The notes beneath the pieces were generated by a model. It was not told where the DNA came from, searched no databases, and was given only the letters and a program-made list of their open reading frames with translations. The translations under genes were made by a program, and so were the position numbers. A stretch of 64,000 bases of DNA from Paramarasmius palmivorus (taxonomy: Eukaryota; Basidiomycota; Agaricomycetes; Agaricales; Marasmiaceae), in contig JAYKXP010000052.1 of assembly GCA_037176845.1 (NCBI GenBank), positions 62,001 to 126,000 on the forward strand, given 5' to 3'. Positions 1 to 10,721 of the stretch are shown here, in pieces; positions within the stretch are counted from its first letter, which is position 1; each line of letters opens with the position of its first letter.

Positions 1-1246
1 TGGTATAGGCTGTGACGAAGACCAGAAAGGACTCGGGACAAAGCCTCTAAATAGATTCGACACAGCTGCCCGAGCATTCTCTCTCAACGGACCCACTTCT
101 CCATTACCCTTGTCATACCCCATCTTCATATCTCTCGCGGTCTTCTGCACAGCTTCATCCGTCCTCACCCATTCACCTTCATCTCTCTCCGCGGCCCAAT
201 ACTCCCCTGCAGCTGTTCGGAGTTCAGGTTGGCGTTGGATGGCTCCTCGAGAGAGACGCAGGAGCTGCAGCTTGGTAATCATGGATTGGAGAGTACGGAT
301 AGCTGGCGGTATTTCTGGTGTTTGTTCGGGAGGTAGTGTACCAGGTGGCGCAAGGAGAGTGGTCTGAGTGATTGGAATTGGTGAAGGTCCGAGGAAGAAG
401 TGGATTATGAGAGGTAGGAACAAGAAGAGTAGATGGCGAAGTAATGTGAGGGTATCGTGCCACTGAATGTGCGTTTCTGTAAGCTATAAATCTGACAGGA
501 AAATTTGGGAGAAACACGTACCATAATGCCATTGGGTATCTGTGTATCTCTTGGTATAGTGATTGCTACTGAGCTGATCCAGTAACACTCTGCAGCTCCG
601 GCTGCTACTAGTGCGCCTATCCCAAATGTTCTATGATGTTCAAGCCGGGAGCCTTTGACTGTAATGAACTGTATATTCTAGTGTTAGTAATGTACACAAA
701 GAACAATGGCACGACGTACACCAACGAGTGTGGCTTCGCGCAAATAAGCGAGCAGAGGTCCTGGGAGTGCGTAAAGAGCGAAATCAGTGTATACACTGCA
801 GTATTCGCATGTAGCGAGGGCATCATGTCCGAATCTAGGTAAAATAGATTAAAAATTGCAGAAATACGACACGAGAAACACGTAGCACACCTAATATATA
901 AAGTTCTCATCTCGAACGATCCAAGCCTCTTTAGCACATTCTCGATTGGCCTCGGTAACTCTGTATCATCAGAAACCTGAAGCAAAAGACTGCGTATTGA
1001 ATCCGCCGGTATGCCGAGTGGGAGACGAAGACGAGTAAAGATGTTTGGAGGCGGTAGAATGATGATACGGTATAGAATGAAGAGGGTATGAGCGAGCACT
1101 AAGACGGAAATTCCTTTGCGAAGTATGGGTGGATTTGTCGTGGACCGATTGACGAAAGGCAGTTTTGGAAAGAAGAGAAACCATGAAAGCAGGGTTATGG
1201 AAGATGTAACGAGGAAGACCACCAGAGAGGCTCCCGCTTCAGTCAT
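1..1246 (-). CDS. Fungal multi-pass membrane protein, unrecognised (3' end off the window)
   Basis: The ATG at 1246-1244 opens a protein starting MTEAGASLVVFL, with several hydrophobic stretches (VFLVTSSITLLSWFLFF, ISVLVLAHTLFILYRI, FALYALPGPLLAYL, LLFLFLPLIIHFFLG). Reading continues through three short introns of about 45-70 nt, near 890-840, 738-688 and 521-477. All three have GT/AG ends and keep frame. Joining the first restores a conserved-looking segment FGHDALATCEYC with a CxxC pair. The last exon is open to the left edge, rich in charged residues (WVRTDEAVQKTARDM), so the C-terminus is missing. The pattern suggests an organelle or ER membrane protein conserved in fungi, but I cannot name the family. 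Exon structure fairly sure; function unknown. Confidence 0.6.
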
Positions 1247-1490
1247 GGCTTGCGGTCCAAGGTTGCACTACATATTACGTACGTCAATTTTTCGTTGACG
1301 CGTCTTTGACACGTTCTCTCAATCACACCACGGTCACCTAACCCATCCAGGCTATTTTCCCGGCCATTTTATCCATTGTATCTCGAGTTGCGCTCATCCT
1401 AGCTGTTCAACAGTTGCAATACCGATCAAATTCTCCTCGGAATGCAGGCTCACCGCCCGGTAATTTTTTGGCCCGGTAGTATACAACAAA

Positions 1491-1517
1491 CGGGCAGAGC
1501 GGGCAGAGCGGGCAGAG
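1491..1517. repeat. Three perfect 9-bp tandem copies
   Basis: The unit cgggcagag occurs three times without mismatch. It lies in intergenic DNA and its role is unknown. Confidence 0.8.
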
Positions 1518-2087
1518 ACCCCTTTGGCCAACGACCAACGACAGTATGCCATCCGGATTCCGATGGGGGCCAATCCAGATCTGCTGTTGATTCACTGCAA
1601 CGAAGAAATGATGCGCCGTGATGTCCCCTACCGCCCCTCATAGCATGTTGCGCAGTCTGGAGCGCTCGAGTTCAGTGCTGATCTGTTCATCTCTTCCGTC
1701 TCCGAGGTCTTGCTACTCTAAACCTATATCGCTTTCTCGACAATACCGATGCGTTTGCATTTTTTGCGGATCTGTGCAGTACCGGCAGAGACTAGGTCCT
1801 ATTTCTACAATGATTTTTGCTTTCCCTTGGCTCTCCCCGACCATTGCAGAGACGTCATCGGATTGTACGTGGATCCCGACTACACTCAGTAATCGAAATC
1901 CCTCGCCGTTCTATTTTTATGCTGATGCAAAACGCCTTTTCGACAGTTACATGGCAACCTGTTCAACAGATTGTTCAAGTCACTGGAGTTTTCTCCATGT
2001 TGAGTGATGCTTACCATGATCCTACTGCATATGTGGGTCACCTTTTGCATTTCTTACTCAACAAAGCCGAGATCTGACTGATTTTTG

Positions 2088-2096
2088 CATAAAAGG
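2088..2096 (+). promoter_or_regulatory. TATA-like box of the GMC oxidoreductase
   Basis: CATAAAAGG lies 62 nt before the ATG at 2159 and is followed by a CT-rich leader typical of fungal transcription starts. Confidence 0.45.
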
Positions 2097-2158
2097 GAGA
2101 AGAAACGCGTCTACTCCCTACACCGACTCGGTCTTCTCTTCTGTCTTCTGTCTCCTAG

Positions 2159-4248
2159 ATGCTGCTTAGTGCTATCGCATTGTGCGCGTCGGCTATTGCA
2201 GCCAAGGCGCAAACACAATCCTCATACGACTACATCGTCGTTGGAGGTACGTTGGCCTCAGATGGCTTCATCCTAGCTGTATCTGACATACTTCTCTATC
2301 AGGTGGAAATGCAGGATTAGTGGTGGCTTCTCGTCTTACCGAGGATCCCTCGACCTCTGTACTAGTCTTAGAAGCTGGTCCTCCAGATTCTATCGACTTC
2401 AATATCACGTCGGTCCATTTTGTTTTTCATTTCCGTCGTTTTTCCTAATTTCGTGCGTCATCAGCGTTCCTGGACTTGATCTTACTGTCACCTACGGAAG
2501 CGAGGTCGACTGGAATTATACCACAGCACCACAAGAATTCCTGGACAACCGACAGGTTCCGTATCCCCGTGGACACGTCCTTGGTGGATCAAGGTATGTC
2601 TCCTCCACTTGTACCAGCCCTCTGGCCTTGCTGATAATACGCACAGCTCGACAAATTTCATGGCATACACTCGTGGGTGTGCCGCCGGATACAACGCATG
2701 GGAAGCTCTAGGTAACGAAGGATGGGGCTGGGATTCAGGAGTCTTTGACTACTTCAAGAAGGTATGCCAGGATCTTTCGCAAATCGAGCGAAGCTGACTG
2801 ATAATTGTAGAGCACAAACTTCACACCACCTAACGAGTCACAATCCTATATCGTTTACAACCAGTCGGCATACGATGATCCTAAGGGTGGCCCTCTCCAC
2901 ATCTCGTATGGAGGCTACGTTGAACCAATCTCGATGTACTTCAACGACGGCATGACCTCGGCTCTAGGTCTTGAACCAACTGACATTAATGACGGTTATC
3001 CCATTGGCACTGCATACCTGGCCTGCACCATTAACCCAGATGACCAATATCGTGATTCTTCCGTCACTAGCTTCCTTGCTCAAGCTAGCGGACGCTCCAA
3101 TCTCGAAGTCGTCACCAGTGCTCTCGTGACTCGTCTGCTCTTCGACTCCCAGAGCAACACGACTGTGAGCGGTGTCGAATGGAGAGATGCGAGCAACACC
3201 ACCCACACTGTTAACGCGAGCAAGGAAGTCGTTTTGTCCGCTGGCGCTTTCGGGTCACCTCAATTGCTCATGGTGTCCGGTATTGGAGCCGCTGCTCAGC
3301 TAGAGGCCCTCAAAATCCCAGTTCGCGTTGATCTGCCAGGTGTTGGACAGAATTTGATGGATCATCTGTTCTTTGGTCCGGTATATCAGGCAAGTGATAT
3401 TGATACTCCGATGGGAAAACAGCTTTCTTACCTCCTTTGACTATAGGTCACCGATAACATCACCACCTACGCTCAATTTGCGACGAACAAGACCAGATAC
3501 GATCAATTGCTTAACCAATGGGAGCAAAGTGGTACCGGAGAATTGGCTGGCGCCATCTCTAGCATGAGTTCGTACGAGCGTATTCCAGATGATGTGCTTT
3601 CTGGATTCGAAGAAGGTGCCACTCTTGCTGGTCTCGACCCAAGCTGGCCACATATCCAATACGAAGTCATTGCTTATGCCACGACTAACCCACCTTCTCC
3701 TGGTAACTTGATCGCACCTGCTGGTGTCATCCTCTACCCCTTCTCCAGGGGAAATGTCACTATTATCTCGGACAGCGTCGATGACAAGGTTATCGTTCAA
3801 CCAAACTGGTTGGCAGAGGAGACTGACAGACAAGTGGTAAGTTTTCGGGCATCTTTTGTATATTCCTGCTCTCTTATACTCTCTTTAGGCCATCTATGCC
3901 TATCGTCAGATCCGCAAGGTCATGGCCAGCGAAACTCTTGCCCCCATCGTGGTCAAGGAAGCATACCCCGGTCTTGACGCCCAGTCCGACGAGGAAATCC
4001 TCGAGGCTATCCAGGCTGTTGCCCATCCTATCTACCAGGCATCAGGAACTTGTGCGATGAAGGCCCTTGACCAAGGTGGTGTTGTTGACTCCAACTTGCG
4101 CGTCTATGGTGTCCAGAATCTCCGTGTTGTGGATGCTAGTATCTTCCCCCTCATGCCTTCCGCCAACACCATGGCTCCTACATACATGGTGGCTGAAAAG
4201 GGATCTGACCTGATCAAGGGTATCCAGTCTTTCTCTTTGGGTAACTAA
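2159..4248 (+). CDS. Secreted GMC oxidoreductase (AA3 type, aryl-alcohol/glucose oxidase-like)
   Basis: FAD-dependent alcohol or sugar oxidoreductase of the glucose-methanol-choline family, usually secreted by wood- and litter-decay fungi, where it makes H2O2 or reduces quinones. The start gives a signal peptide (MLLSAIALCASAIAA). The FAD Rossmann motif VVGGGNAG (about residues 27-34) appears only after removing intron 2247-2302. Further family marks are LEAGP, PRGHVLGGSS, the second GMC signature GAFGSPQLLMVSGIG and the C-terminal active site. There the first catalytic His is in HPIYQASGTCAM, and the second position is Asn in PSANTMAPTYM, as in choline oxidase or cellobiose dehydrogenase rather than the His/His pair of aryl-alcohol oxidase. 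Introns also lie at 2409-2464, 2594-2646, 2762-2810, 3390-3446 (probably GC-AG) and near 3837-3889. Length about 600 aa, normal for the family. Substrate cannot be read from sequence. Confidence 0.92.
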
Positions 4249-4460
4249 ACCATCGCTGCTTTTTTGTCCAACGGAACGAAACAGAATTTCACCTCGTCTC
4301 ATTTGTAGAAAGTTAATGTATAGCTCTACTTTACTACCTGTCCTATTAGTCGCAGTTCAATACAAAACTTTACTAGCATTTCAGCATGTGAAGCATGGCA
4401 TTTAGAGGTGGCGCTGGGTTTGCTAAGCAAGAAGACAACTCGTACTCGGCTAGGGTCCGT

Positions 4461-6610
4461 TCAGTCCGACGACTTGGCCTTCACAAATGCAATTTCTCGG
4501 TCTAGAACTTCCTTAAGTTCACGGGCCTGCTCCTCTGTCTTCACTCGCACATTGTATGTCTGCGCAGTACCGGCTTCGTGTCCTACAAAGGTTAAAGACT
4601 TTGCGCTGAGGTTAGGCTTGAGGCCAGCATAAAGAGCAAAGTTCTGTCATATCTTGAATAAGCGGTTGTCCTGAACGGATGAGGACAGGATACGAACGAT
4701 ATTAATCTTCCCATTGCTACTGTTCCGGAGCAGTAATCTCCGCGAACCAGTTGTCTTGTGTTTCTTCACTCGGAGTATACCTGAAAAAGTGGTCAAATGG
4801 GCCACGACAACGCATGCAAAACCACCAGGGACTAACCTGTACCAAGATCAGCCCACCCTGTCTTGTCGCCTTCCTTCTTCATTCTATATACCTTTGACTT
4901 CACTGAATGGACCGTGTCCTCTTCCTCCTCTCCCTCACCTTCCTCGTCGTGAGGATTCGCCCCAAACATGCCGGTGGCCACTTCTCCAGACCCTTCCTGG
5001 CTCTGGCTCTGGCTGCCACTGCCACTGCCACTATCCTCTCCATCTGTTGCTTCTTCTTCGACAGCTTTAGTTGCTGTCGCAGGTTTGAATGAAAATCCTC
5101 CGGAGCCAAAGGCTGACCCAGATGCTGGAGCTCCAAAGGGATTGCTACTTGTACTGGTTGAACCACCGGCAGCTCCGAAACCGAAACCAACGGGGTTGCC
5201 TATGCTACCACCACCAGGGCTTGTTTTCCCAAACCCATTACTAGCCCCAAATCCTCCGAAACCGCCCTTGGACGCGGGAGGTGTTGAAGGGGTGCTAGAA
5301 GACGTCTTGTCTGGAGACCCAAAGCCACCAAAAGGACTACTAGCAGCTGCACTAGAGCCAAAGGTGAATGGGGATGGTCCCAGCTTTGAGGAAGATGAAC
5401 TTTCTGCCGGCTTTGTGCCGAAAAGACTGTTCGTTGTCGAAGCCGTCGAGGGCTTGAAAAAGCCCGTACTTGGCGCCGCGGAGGATGTCTCCGCTCCACT
5501 GGTTGTGTCAGAAGGTTTGGTGAGCGAGAACGGTAACGACGTGGATGGCGCCGTCGATGACGATGGTGCACCGGTTGGGAAGCTGAAAGGAGAACTAGCA
5601 GACGCCTTACTAGAATCAATCACAGGCGTAAATCCACCAGATCCAGAGCCACTGCTCGTGACGGGGGCTTTTGAGGAGTTGGAAAAATTTCCAAATCCAC
5701 TGAAAGAGGAAGGTGGAGTGGGCATTGCAGACTTTACAGTCGGCGGGGTAGTTTTCTTCTTCTCGTCATACTCTCGTTGTACGTTGAGTCGGAGTGACTT
5801 ATAGCTTTCCAAAAGACCACCAATGTCAACGAAAGGATCATCATCCACGGCTTTTTGTATGGTTGAAACGAATGAAACGTTTAACCCTCGAAGCTGAGTG
5901 TAGTAGTGAACAGCAACAGAATCATTGTTGGAATGAGACGATGACTCGATATTGGGTACGGTGGGTTGTTGAGATAGAGGTGCCGTCTTGGGTGTCGTTG
6001 CAGGAGCATTGTCGCTCGAAGTGTTCCCGAGGAAGGATGAGAAAGCTTTGGCGGTGCTAGAGGCGGTGGTGGATGTTACAGGAGGTGCGGCAGCGTCAGA
6101 CTTGCTTCCAAATGGTGAAGATGACGAAGAAGATTGTGCTGGAGGTGTGAAGGTAAAACTATTGCCGCTTGACTTGGAACCAAACCCTCCGAATCCGCCA
6201 AATCCTCCAAACTTTGAGGCCGCTGCTGGGGTTTCCTGAAACAAAAGGGAAACATGAGCGGAAGAAATGCAAAACAGAACTAGTGTGTACGTTTGAGTCC
6301 GGTTCTGTTGACGCGTTGCTCGTGATTGAACTGTTCGACGCTGTTTTCTGTGCCCGTCTCGGTAATCCGCGTATTCTGCAACGAGTTAATTTCAGGCTTC
6401 AGTAACAGATATTTCGACATAAAGTCACTAATTCCACTCACTGTCGACCAGCCATTGTAGCGTCATCTGCCTTCCTAAACACTCCCTGTTCTTGCACCTC
6501 ATCATCTTCCTAGAACACAGCATGAGAAGAGATACAGGAAAATAACAGTTCGTGACATTCACCTCGTCCCCATCGTCTTTTGTGAGCTGTCTATCTGCCA
6601 CCCGTTTCAT
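4461..6610 (-). CDS. NUP2: Nucleoporin of the Nup50/Nup2 family with C-terminal Ran-binding domain
   Basis: Mobile nuclear-basket FG nucleoporin that binds importin-alpha, Ran-GTP and cargo and speeds release of imported cargo. The N-terminus MKRVADRQLTKDD plus an acidic stretch and a basic RQIRGLPRRAQ segment fit the Nup50 importin-binding domain. It is spread over three small exons ending near 6292. A large exon (to about 4832) is low complexity Ser/Thr/Pro with FG repeats (FGGFGGFGGFG, SSPFGSKS, GFGNFS, GFGFGAAGG). The RanBP1-type domain follows: KSKVYRMKKEGDKTGWADLG, then after two introns LRVKKHK, GKINI+NFALYAGL and the terminal helix REIAFVKAKSSD. Stop at 4463-4461. An apparent start at 6244 is only the end of an intron; the true start is 6610. 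The 278-codon frame on the opposite strand is a composition shadow. Confidence 0.9.
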
Positions 6611-6988
6611 CGCGGAAATATGGTGCACAAGTTGTGCGTGAGGGAGCGTGCAGGCCGCAGGCAAGTTCAACGCGACGAAAATGATCAAATTTCCCACGCA
6701 CCAAATTAGGAAGTCACTCTTTGCTTGTATTCGCTACAGAGGAAACCGTTCTATTGTACTTATATATCGTACCATAAAAGAAGCACTAAACATGAAAACT
6801 ACGATACACTGTGTTCAATTCTTACGAATAATGGGAGGGAAATGGGACAGAGTCATTCCAAAAGAGCGAGAGGTATGCGGAAATCCAGCGACCAAAGCAA
6901 TAACGATAGAAATCGTAAAATGTGAATAAACATAAAATCTTAAAGCAGACCCAAAAGTCTAAACCTCCAGAACAAAAGGAAAAGGTCA
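6611..6988. other. Intergenic: NUP2-like promoter and MGA2-like 3' flank
   Basis: About 380 bp between two tandem minus-strand genes. AT-rich; no gene or repeat seen. Confidence 0.6.
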
Positions 6989-9900
6989 TCAATGATTTAA
7001 AATCTTCTTCCAGGATAAAGGTGTCTTAACCGCACGAATAGCGAACTGAAGGCCGCTATGGCATGCCCATATCAGAGAAACTGGAACACAAGACAGACAT
7101 CAGAGCTAGCCTAGGAAGCAGGTACAGAGAAACTCACTAATCAGAATTGGAATCCAGAATAATACAAGCATTCGGTCACCTAGAGATGATGTCAATACTA
7201 GAACAGGATGTAGAGTATCTATACATACGCTTCTTCTGTTTGGGCTGTGGTTGGTATCGGTAGGCATTAACTTCCTGATCCGTCACTTGGATGTTCTGGT
7301 AGTCATATCTCCTCGAACTGCTAGCATGAGATCGGCCATGAGGATGCTGAGCCTGCGGGTCTACTAGCACGTTATGTGCAAGGGCGGATTCTTGTGTGGA
7401 AGTCGGAGCGTCATCTTCTGACTCTAAATCAGAAGGAGAGTTTGACCTCCGCCGCACTAATTCAGAGGGAATAACAGGGCGCTGTTGCTGTACCGGTCCA
7501 GTAGCATTGACTTCTTCAACTCTCGGGGTATACTCAGGTGGTGCTTCTTCCTCAGCTACCTGCGCACGAGGTACTTGTGCCACCCACTTTTCCCACATAG
7601 CTCTCCATTCCATTCCAACAGCAGCACGATCCTTGACATTGCCTGGGTCGTCATCACCTTCGTTTGCATTGGCACCACCGAAGAATGCGTTTAACATCAT
7701 TGGGAAGACTAGTGGCGGCATTGCTGGCAGATGAGGTAGAGCAGCCCAAGGAACTGCAGGTATTTGAGGTGCACCTGGAAGTTGTGCCATCGTACGTTGG
7801 AGCATGTTGAGGAACGACAAAGCTTCCTTTTCGTTCACGTGTTGGGCGGCTTCCGCAGCAGCTTCCTTGGCTTTCTCGGATGAGGCTTCGGGCTGAATGG
7901 GCGTGCGAGATGACGAGGGAATGAGTCCTTCAGTATCCTCCTTTGGACTGGGAGTAGATACTCTCTTCTTTGAAGGTCTCTTGCGAAGTGGACGAGCTTT
8001 CGTGTTGGACGCTCTCCTTCCGTGCTTCTTTGCTCCTCTCGATGGTTCCGCTGCATCCTCTTCGCCATCACCCCACCATTCATCCTCACTGACATTTCGG
8101 TCCTCGTCATCATATCTGGATCCTGCGCTTCTTGCATCAAGATGATCGTCATCTTCATCCTCTCCTTCACCATCATATCCAGCCATCTCATCTTCTCCAA
8201 CATCAGTGATGGTACTCAGAATCTCTTCAAACACTCCATTAACCATGCCGCCGATTTCAACACCCACTTCCGCAGCTGTTCGACCCCAAGCATCGACAAG
8301 CTCCATATCAGCACCTGATCTCATCAGTGCTGTCAGGCATTCCCGCCTTGCAGCACTATTTGATATACAGGCGAAATGCAATGCAGTCCAGCCGCTGCGA
8401 TCCCGGCGGTCGATATCCATTCCACGGCGACATACCAACGATTCGACAAGCCTATGGTATCCTAACAACGCGCCAAGGTGAAGAAGCGTCTGGCCCGATT
8501 TCGTCGTAAGTGCGAGAGCGTCAGTTTGAGAAGCGCCCGTCGCTACATCGGAATCCAGGTCGAGTAGAGATAAGAACTTGATAATCAATGACTCAAAGTC
8601 GGAAGAGTCGGCGCTGCTGAGAAGGAGTAACGAACGAAGATCTGAAGAGGTGTTCATTGGAACACCACCAGCGCTGTTCGACGATGACGAAGCGTCGCCG
8701 GCACCAACAATGCGCATTGCAACGTTCTTTGCGTCTTCGATCTTGCCAGTCATTTTCAGACCAACAACCTGTAACGCAAGCTCCATCAAGGCCCTATCGC
8801 TCTCGTCCGAGTATGTGAATAGCATTGGAGGATCACCGCTACTCTCTTCTTCCTTGCCACCTTCGTCACTATAACGAATCTTGACATCGACAACGCCGGC
8901 GCTTGCCCTGGGGGGCAACACACAGACAAGAGCATTGTCACTCCATCTCTGCGTCGAACTGGCAGGTGTTCCGCCAAACACGCATGTTATGGAATTGATC
9001 AACGCGGCATGGAAGTTTGCGCCCAGAACAGTAACTTCTATGCCTCCGTGCGTGGGACCGCAATTTGGAATTAGTCGATGAATGGTTGGTGGAGGTACAG
9101 AAGGCATGTTGTTAGTCGAAGGTGGTGCAAAGAGGAAGGGGAGTAATATATTCGGCAGGGAACCGTTTATTATTGAATTGTTGACAGAATTGTCACCAGA
9201 GCTCGAGGGTGGACTGTGTGGTTGGGGTCCAAAGAGGTCGGTATCTGACATGGGATCGCCTTGCATGGCAATATCCAGGTCTATCCCAAAGTCAGTGGGT
9301 GTGATGAGACCATCAGGAGAAGATTCTGATAGTGACTCTTGTGATAAGTAGTTGTTCAGTGAGGGTAGCTGGGAGTCTGTCGGGGGTGATGACGCGGAGG
9401 AAGCGAAAGCAGGAGGTGGTGGAGAACTTATTTGAGGTGATGGTGCGCTGGATGCTGAAAGCGACACACTAGTCTCTCTTGAAGTTCGTCTGGGTTTCGA
9501 AGATGAATCATAGGGTTTTGCTCTGTCTCTTTTCTTTTGCCCGGCTGATGTTGCATTTACGTCCTTTTTCCGCTTGGAAGGAGCTGTAGGAGCCGTGGGT
9601 GAATTGAGTTGGTTGGCCCAATCATACTCGACAGGAGTATATACTGAAGGGAATTCTGAGGCCTTGGAAACCGTCTTATGATCGTCTGTTATCATAATCG
9701 GTTTCGAAGAGCCGATACCAACAATCCTTCCAGCATGATCCAAGAGCGTGAGGTTGACGTTAAAGCCAACCTTTTCCCGGTGATGTCTGCAATAACAAGT
9801 TATGCGCAACGGGAGTATTGTTGAGCCAGTCGAAAAATCTATAATCTGGGCGCAATTGAATTGTATAATGCTGCTGGTATCTTCGTGGGTGCCTTTCGAG

Positions 9901-10629
9901 TCGGTGCCGTCATCTTCTGCTGGAGCAGGACGAACGCGCGCAGCAATCTTCTTTGCGACTCGCTTGGCCTGGCATGAACGTTTGTCAGCAAAACGGAACG
10001 GTGTTGTGGATAGAAAATAGAACGTGCCTCCCGGGACTGACAACTTGAACAACTCGCAACACGGCTATAGGGCTCTGACGCACAAGTAACGCTGAATGTT
10101 AGATATAGTATATCCTGGGGATCAGGTTCTGTGTAAACAAAACGTGCTGTTCAGTACACGTAAGGCCATGAAATGAAAGAGCTACGCACCTATATTCCCT
10201 TGTTTACGAGACCTCCGTTTCGTTGCAGTGCCTTGTGGAAGTTTGAGCCATTTCCAGGATCCAACACGGTCATACGTGGATGGGTCTGAGCTTGGATGAG
10301 CTAGGTCGATGGTGACTCGAATCTGGGTTTCTACGCGAGATTTTGTGGCTTCACCGAGGCTTGGAAAGATGATAGGAAGACTTTGGGGAAATGATGAGCG
10401 AACTAGCAGTGATTTGAAAAGAATGACCCATGTGGACATACTTGAAGCATGAATCTCTTGGAGGATGAACTACTTTGTGATTTCTGAGGGCTGGGTCGTA
10501 TTTACGGTGTAGCTGGGGAGGTGGTGGTACAGGTTTAATGCCCAGTGGCATTTGGGGACATAAAAGATGAGGAGATTCTGGAGAATTGTCGTATGCGTCG
10601 CTCTCAATGATCTCGTCAATGTCCAGCAT
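6989..10629 (-). CDS. MGA2: Mga2/Spt23-like membrane-tethered transcription factor (IPT + ankyrin + TM)
   Basis: ER-anchored regulator of fatty-acid desaturation and lipid or hypoxia response. In yeast the precursor is cut by the ubiquitin-proteasome system to free the N-terminal activator. N-terminal exons encode the family-typical TKSRVETQIRVTIDLA and GSWKWLKLPQGTATKRR. Next come a Cys motif (CSSCQSRE) and the basic AKRVAKKIAARVRP. Later come an IPT/TIG domain (IHRLIPNCGPTHGGIEVTVLG), two ankyrin repeats (GQTLLHLGALLGYHRLVESL; GWTALHFACISNSAARRE), acidic/basic linkers and MWEKWVAQVPRAQ. A reading frame stops at 7176, but splicing out two introns after KQKK adds DRMLVLFWIPILI + ISLIWACHSG, the expected C-terminal membrane anchor, ending at 6989. 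One intron (9969-10027) uses a GC donor. Start 10629; an in-frame ATG at 10674 (MESRSEH) is possible. Roughly 1,100 aa. Confidence 0.88.
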
Positions 10630-10721
10630 GGTGGAAAGAGGAAAATGTGTCACATGCTCACTTCGGGATTCCAAAGCGCTGTTCCGGCACTTGGCCTATA
10701 CCCTTGGCTCTAGCTGGCTTC

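Larger units (their letters stand above)
1247..2158. other. Intergenic: divergent promoter region
   Basis: About 0.9 kb between a gene leaving to the left and the GMC oxidoreductase leaving to the right. It holds a short tandem repeat (1491-1517) and a TATA-like box near its right end. A 129-codon frame at 1618-2007 has no homology-like features and is not called. Confidence 0.6.

Noticed and set aside
4968..5804. Long 278-codon plus-strand frame
   Set aside because: It is antisense to the low-complexity FG-repeat exon of the Nup50-like gene; the biased composition keeps all frames open.
6232..6244. Apparent start MFQ of the nucleoporin
   Set aside because: The codon is TTG and the bases are the end of an intron (tttgtttcag); real N-terminal exons lie up to 6610.
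7176..7221. Stop codon ending the MGA2-like protein at 7176
   Set aside because: Lies in an intron. Splicing continues the frame into the expected membrane anchor and a stop at 6989.
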